From Gammaproteobacteria bacterium (GTDB lineage: Bacteria; Pseudomonadota; Gammaproteobacteria; DSM-16500), in contig JABDEN010000048.1 in assembly GCA_013287025.1 (NCBI GenBank), forward strand, positions 5,998 to 12,709: a stretch of DNA of 6,712 bases, read 5' to 3'. Shown piece after piece: positions 5,349 to 6,712 of this stretch. Under the pieces are notes generated by a model. That model was not told the origin of the DNA, did no database searches, and saw nothing but the letters and a program-made list of their open reading frames with translations. How positions within the stretch are numbered: the first letter of the stretch is position 1; each line of letters begins with the position of its first letter. The translations under genes were made by a program, and so were the position numbers.

Positions 5349-6712
5349 TTATTTTAATAAATTCTTTAATTTTAAGAATTCTTCAAAATCCAAAATTAAA
5401 GCTAAAATAGTTATAAAAGTAATGGTTATAACTTGTTTGGGAATTATACAATCTGAATCAAAGAAGACTTTGTTTACATGATTTTTTTTATCTAAAAAAG
5501 CTCCATGCTTAGTATTTCTTAGAAGTCGAAAATATTCCTCTATTTCCTCTACAGTATCAATTTTTAATTTTGATTTGAACTCGTTTACTAGTTCTTTGTG
5601 AGCTACTTCTAAAATTTCTACAAACTGATGAACTTTTTTATATAATCCATTTTTTAAGCAAGATTTTAAATGATTTTTATATTCTTCTGATAACATTTTA
5701 GAAAAAAACCAGCCATCACTCTTTGTTTTATCTTCAGCTTGTCTTATCAGGTTCGCAACTTTATCTAACAAGGATAGCGAGAAAGTCTGAGCTCTATAAG
5801 GATCCGATGATAAAGATAATTGAGCAAAATCTGAGAAAATTAATTTTAATGCTATATTCGTTTGAAGTTGCTTATCAAGCTGCACATAATTTCCATTATC
5901 CAAAAAATTTGCAGGATTTGTTATATAATTTAAAGTCTTATTAATTCCATTTCCTATAGATTTCAGATAAAGACTTATAAAATTGTCATTTACTTCTTTT
6001 ATTCCATTAAAAGCACAAAAATAGTTACTTTTTGCATGTGGAGATATTGAAGGTTGAAAATGTTCATAAAAGCTTGAAGTATATATTGGACTTATGAACT
6101 TATACATTCCTGCTTTGTAAAAATGAGCGAAACAGGAAGCATTATATTGGATTGGAAGAGTAAAACAATATGGAAAGGAACGCGTTAAACTTCCTATAAA
6201 AGTTAAAACATCATTAAAATTTAATAAAATTGCATCAAGAATATCTTGATCAACTTTTTCTTTTACTATTTTACCATCTTGATGAATTTCAAATAAAAAT
6301 AATATTTTAGAAATGGAACGAACTAATCTTGTAAAAGTGTCTGCATCAATATTAACTAAAGTTAAATAATTAGATTCCATTTCATTTATCATAAAAGGAA
6401 GCACCTTTTCTTTAAGAATGTTTAAATGATAATCTGAAGTGTTGCAGAATAATTGACTTTTTATATAATATAATTTTTCCAATCCTTTAGAGGGCGGATC
6501 TATATTGAGTGATGGATCCATCTCAAGCATTTGTTTATCAGCTTTAATTCTTTTGTCTAAATCATCCTTTAGTATTTTTGGAACTGAATTAAAAATATTT
6601 AAAGAAATTTTATCTAAAGAAGTATTAAGTAAATCCTCCTTTGTTGAGACTGAGATAAAATCTTTATCAGGAAATGAGTTTTTGGGAATTATTAAATCAT
6701 TATTCTCAACCC
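5349..6712 (-). CDS. Unrecognised protein with HEPN-like RNTKHG motif, N terminus outside window
   Basis: The frame is open to the right edge, giving 453 visible residues. The ATG at 6530 is probably internal, because the 60 codons upstream of it are protein-like (SLDKISLNIFNSVPKILKDDLDKRIKAD). There is no signal peptide in the visible part. It is mostly helical with aromatic-rich stretches. Numbered from 6530, residues 331-346 read EEYFRLLRNTKHGAFL. R-N-x-x-H-G within a helix, with another Arg seven residues before the His (Rx6H), resembles the Rx4-6H active site of HEPN ribonucleases in abortive-infection and toxin proteins. A hydrophobic helix (365-381) ends the protein, as in some HEPN folds. 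The family is not identified; a HEPN RNase or defence/toxin role is inferred from one motif. The gene is convergent with the + strand hemagglutinin fragment, with a 176-bp gap. Confidence 0.6.
   Translation of the reverse strand, partial: VENNDLIIPKNSFPDKDFISVSTKEDLLNTSLDKISLNIFNSVPKILKDDLDKRIKADKQMLEMDPSLNIDPPSKGLEKLYYIKSQLFCNTSDYHLNILKEKVLPFMINEMESNYLTLVNIDADTFTRLVRSISKILFLFEIHQDGKIVKEKVDQDILDAILLNFNDVLTFIGSLTRSFPYCFTLPIQYNASCFAHFYKAGMYKFISPIYTSSFYEHFQPSISPHAKSNYFCAFNGIKEVNDNFISLYLKSIGNGINKTLNYITNPANFLDNGNYVQLDKQLQTNIALKLIFSDFAQLSLSSDPYRAQTFSLSLLDKVANLIRQAEDKTKSDGWFFSKMLSEEYKNHLKSCLKNGLYKKVHQFVEILEVAHKELVNEFKSKLKIDTVEEIEEYFRLLRNTKHGAFLDKKNHVNKVFFDSDCIIPKQVITITFITILALILDFEEFLKLKNLLK

Noticed and set aside
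5723..5944. Plus-strand frame of 73 codons opposite the HEPN-like protein
   Set aside because: It is antisense to a 453-codon open frame with coherent protein features.
1..6712. tRNA, rRNA, CRISPR array or insertion sequence
   Set aside because: No cloverleaf, no regularly spaced repeat-spacer pattern, and no transposase or terminal inverted repeats were seen on either strand.

Overview
The window is strongly AT-rich and bacterial. It carries pieces of a two-partner-secretion exoprotein of the filamentous hemagglutinin (FhaB/CdiA) type, lipoprotein signal peptides and a decayed sensor kinase, which together point to a Gram-negative, probably host-associated proteobacterium such as a Rickettsiales-like endosymbiont. 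No marker gene here settles the taxonomy. Split, start-less and degenerate reading frames suggest a genome or island that is decaying or rearranging.

Layout, left to right. (1) Positions 1-832, + strand: the C-terminal part of a sensor histidine kinase-like protein, open to the left edge. It has lost the phospho-acceptor His, the N-box Asn residues and the G2-box glycines, and keeps only the G1 box. (2) 837-891: a long hairpin between convergent genes. (3) 880-1520, - strand: a small lipoprotein gene split by a one-base frameshift at an A6 run. (4) 1591-2151, - strand: a second, intact lipoprotein. (5) 2154-4502, - strand: the C-terminal two-thirds of a hemagglutinin/CdiA-like exoprotein. It has hemagglutinin repeats, a helical insert, the conserved pre-C-terminal segment and a distinct C-terminal domain with an HDNW motif. 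(6) 4438-5172, + strand: a shorter hemagglutinin fragment facing the opposite way. (7) 5173-5348: a convergent intergenic gap with a weak terminator-like hairpin. (8) 5349-6712, - strand: a 453-residue segment of an unrecognised protein with a HEPN-like Arg/His motif near its C terminus, open to the right edge.

How the parts may work together (inference). The exoprotein C terminus and the lipoprotein starting 2 bases after its stop look like an effector-immunity arrangement as seen in contact-dependent inhibition loci. The second, frameshifted lipoprotein could be an orphan immunity or accessory gene. No TpsB/CdiB transporter and no intact TPS secretion domain is visible.

The most unusual point is the head-to-head meeting of two hemagglutinin reading frames at 4438-4502. 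Neither has a start codon near the junction, and paralogous repeats of the two halves form a 21-bp near-perfect inverted repeat in matching codon phase. This fits an inversion breakpoint, or possibly a tail-swapping arrangement.
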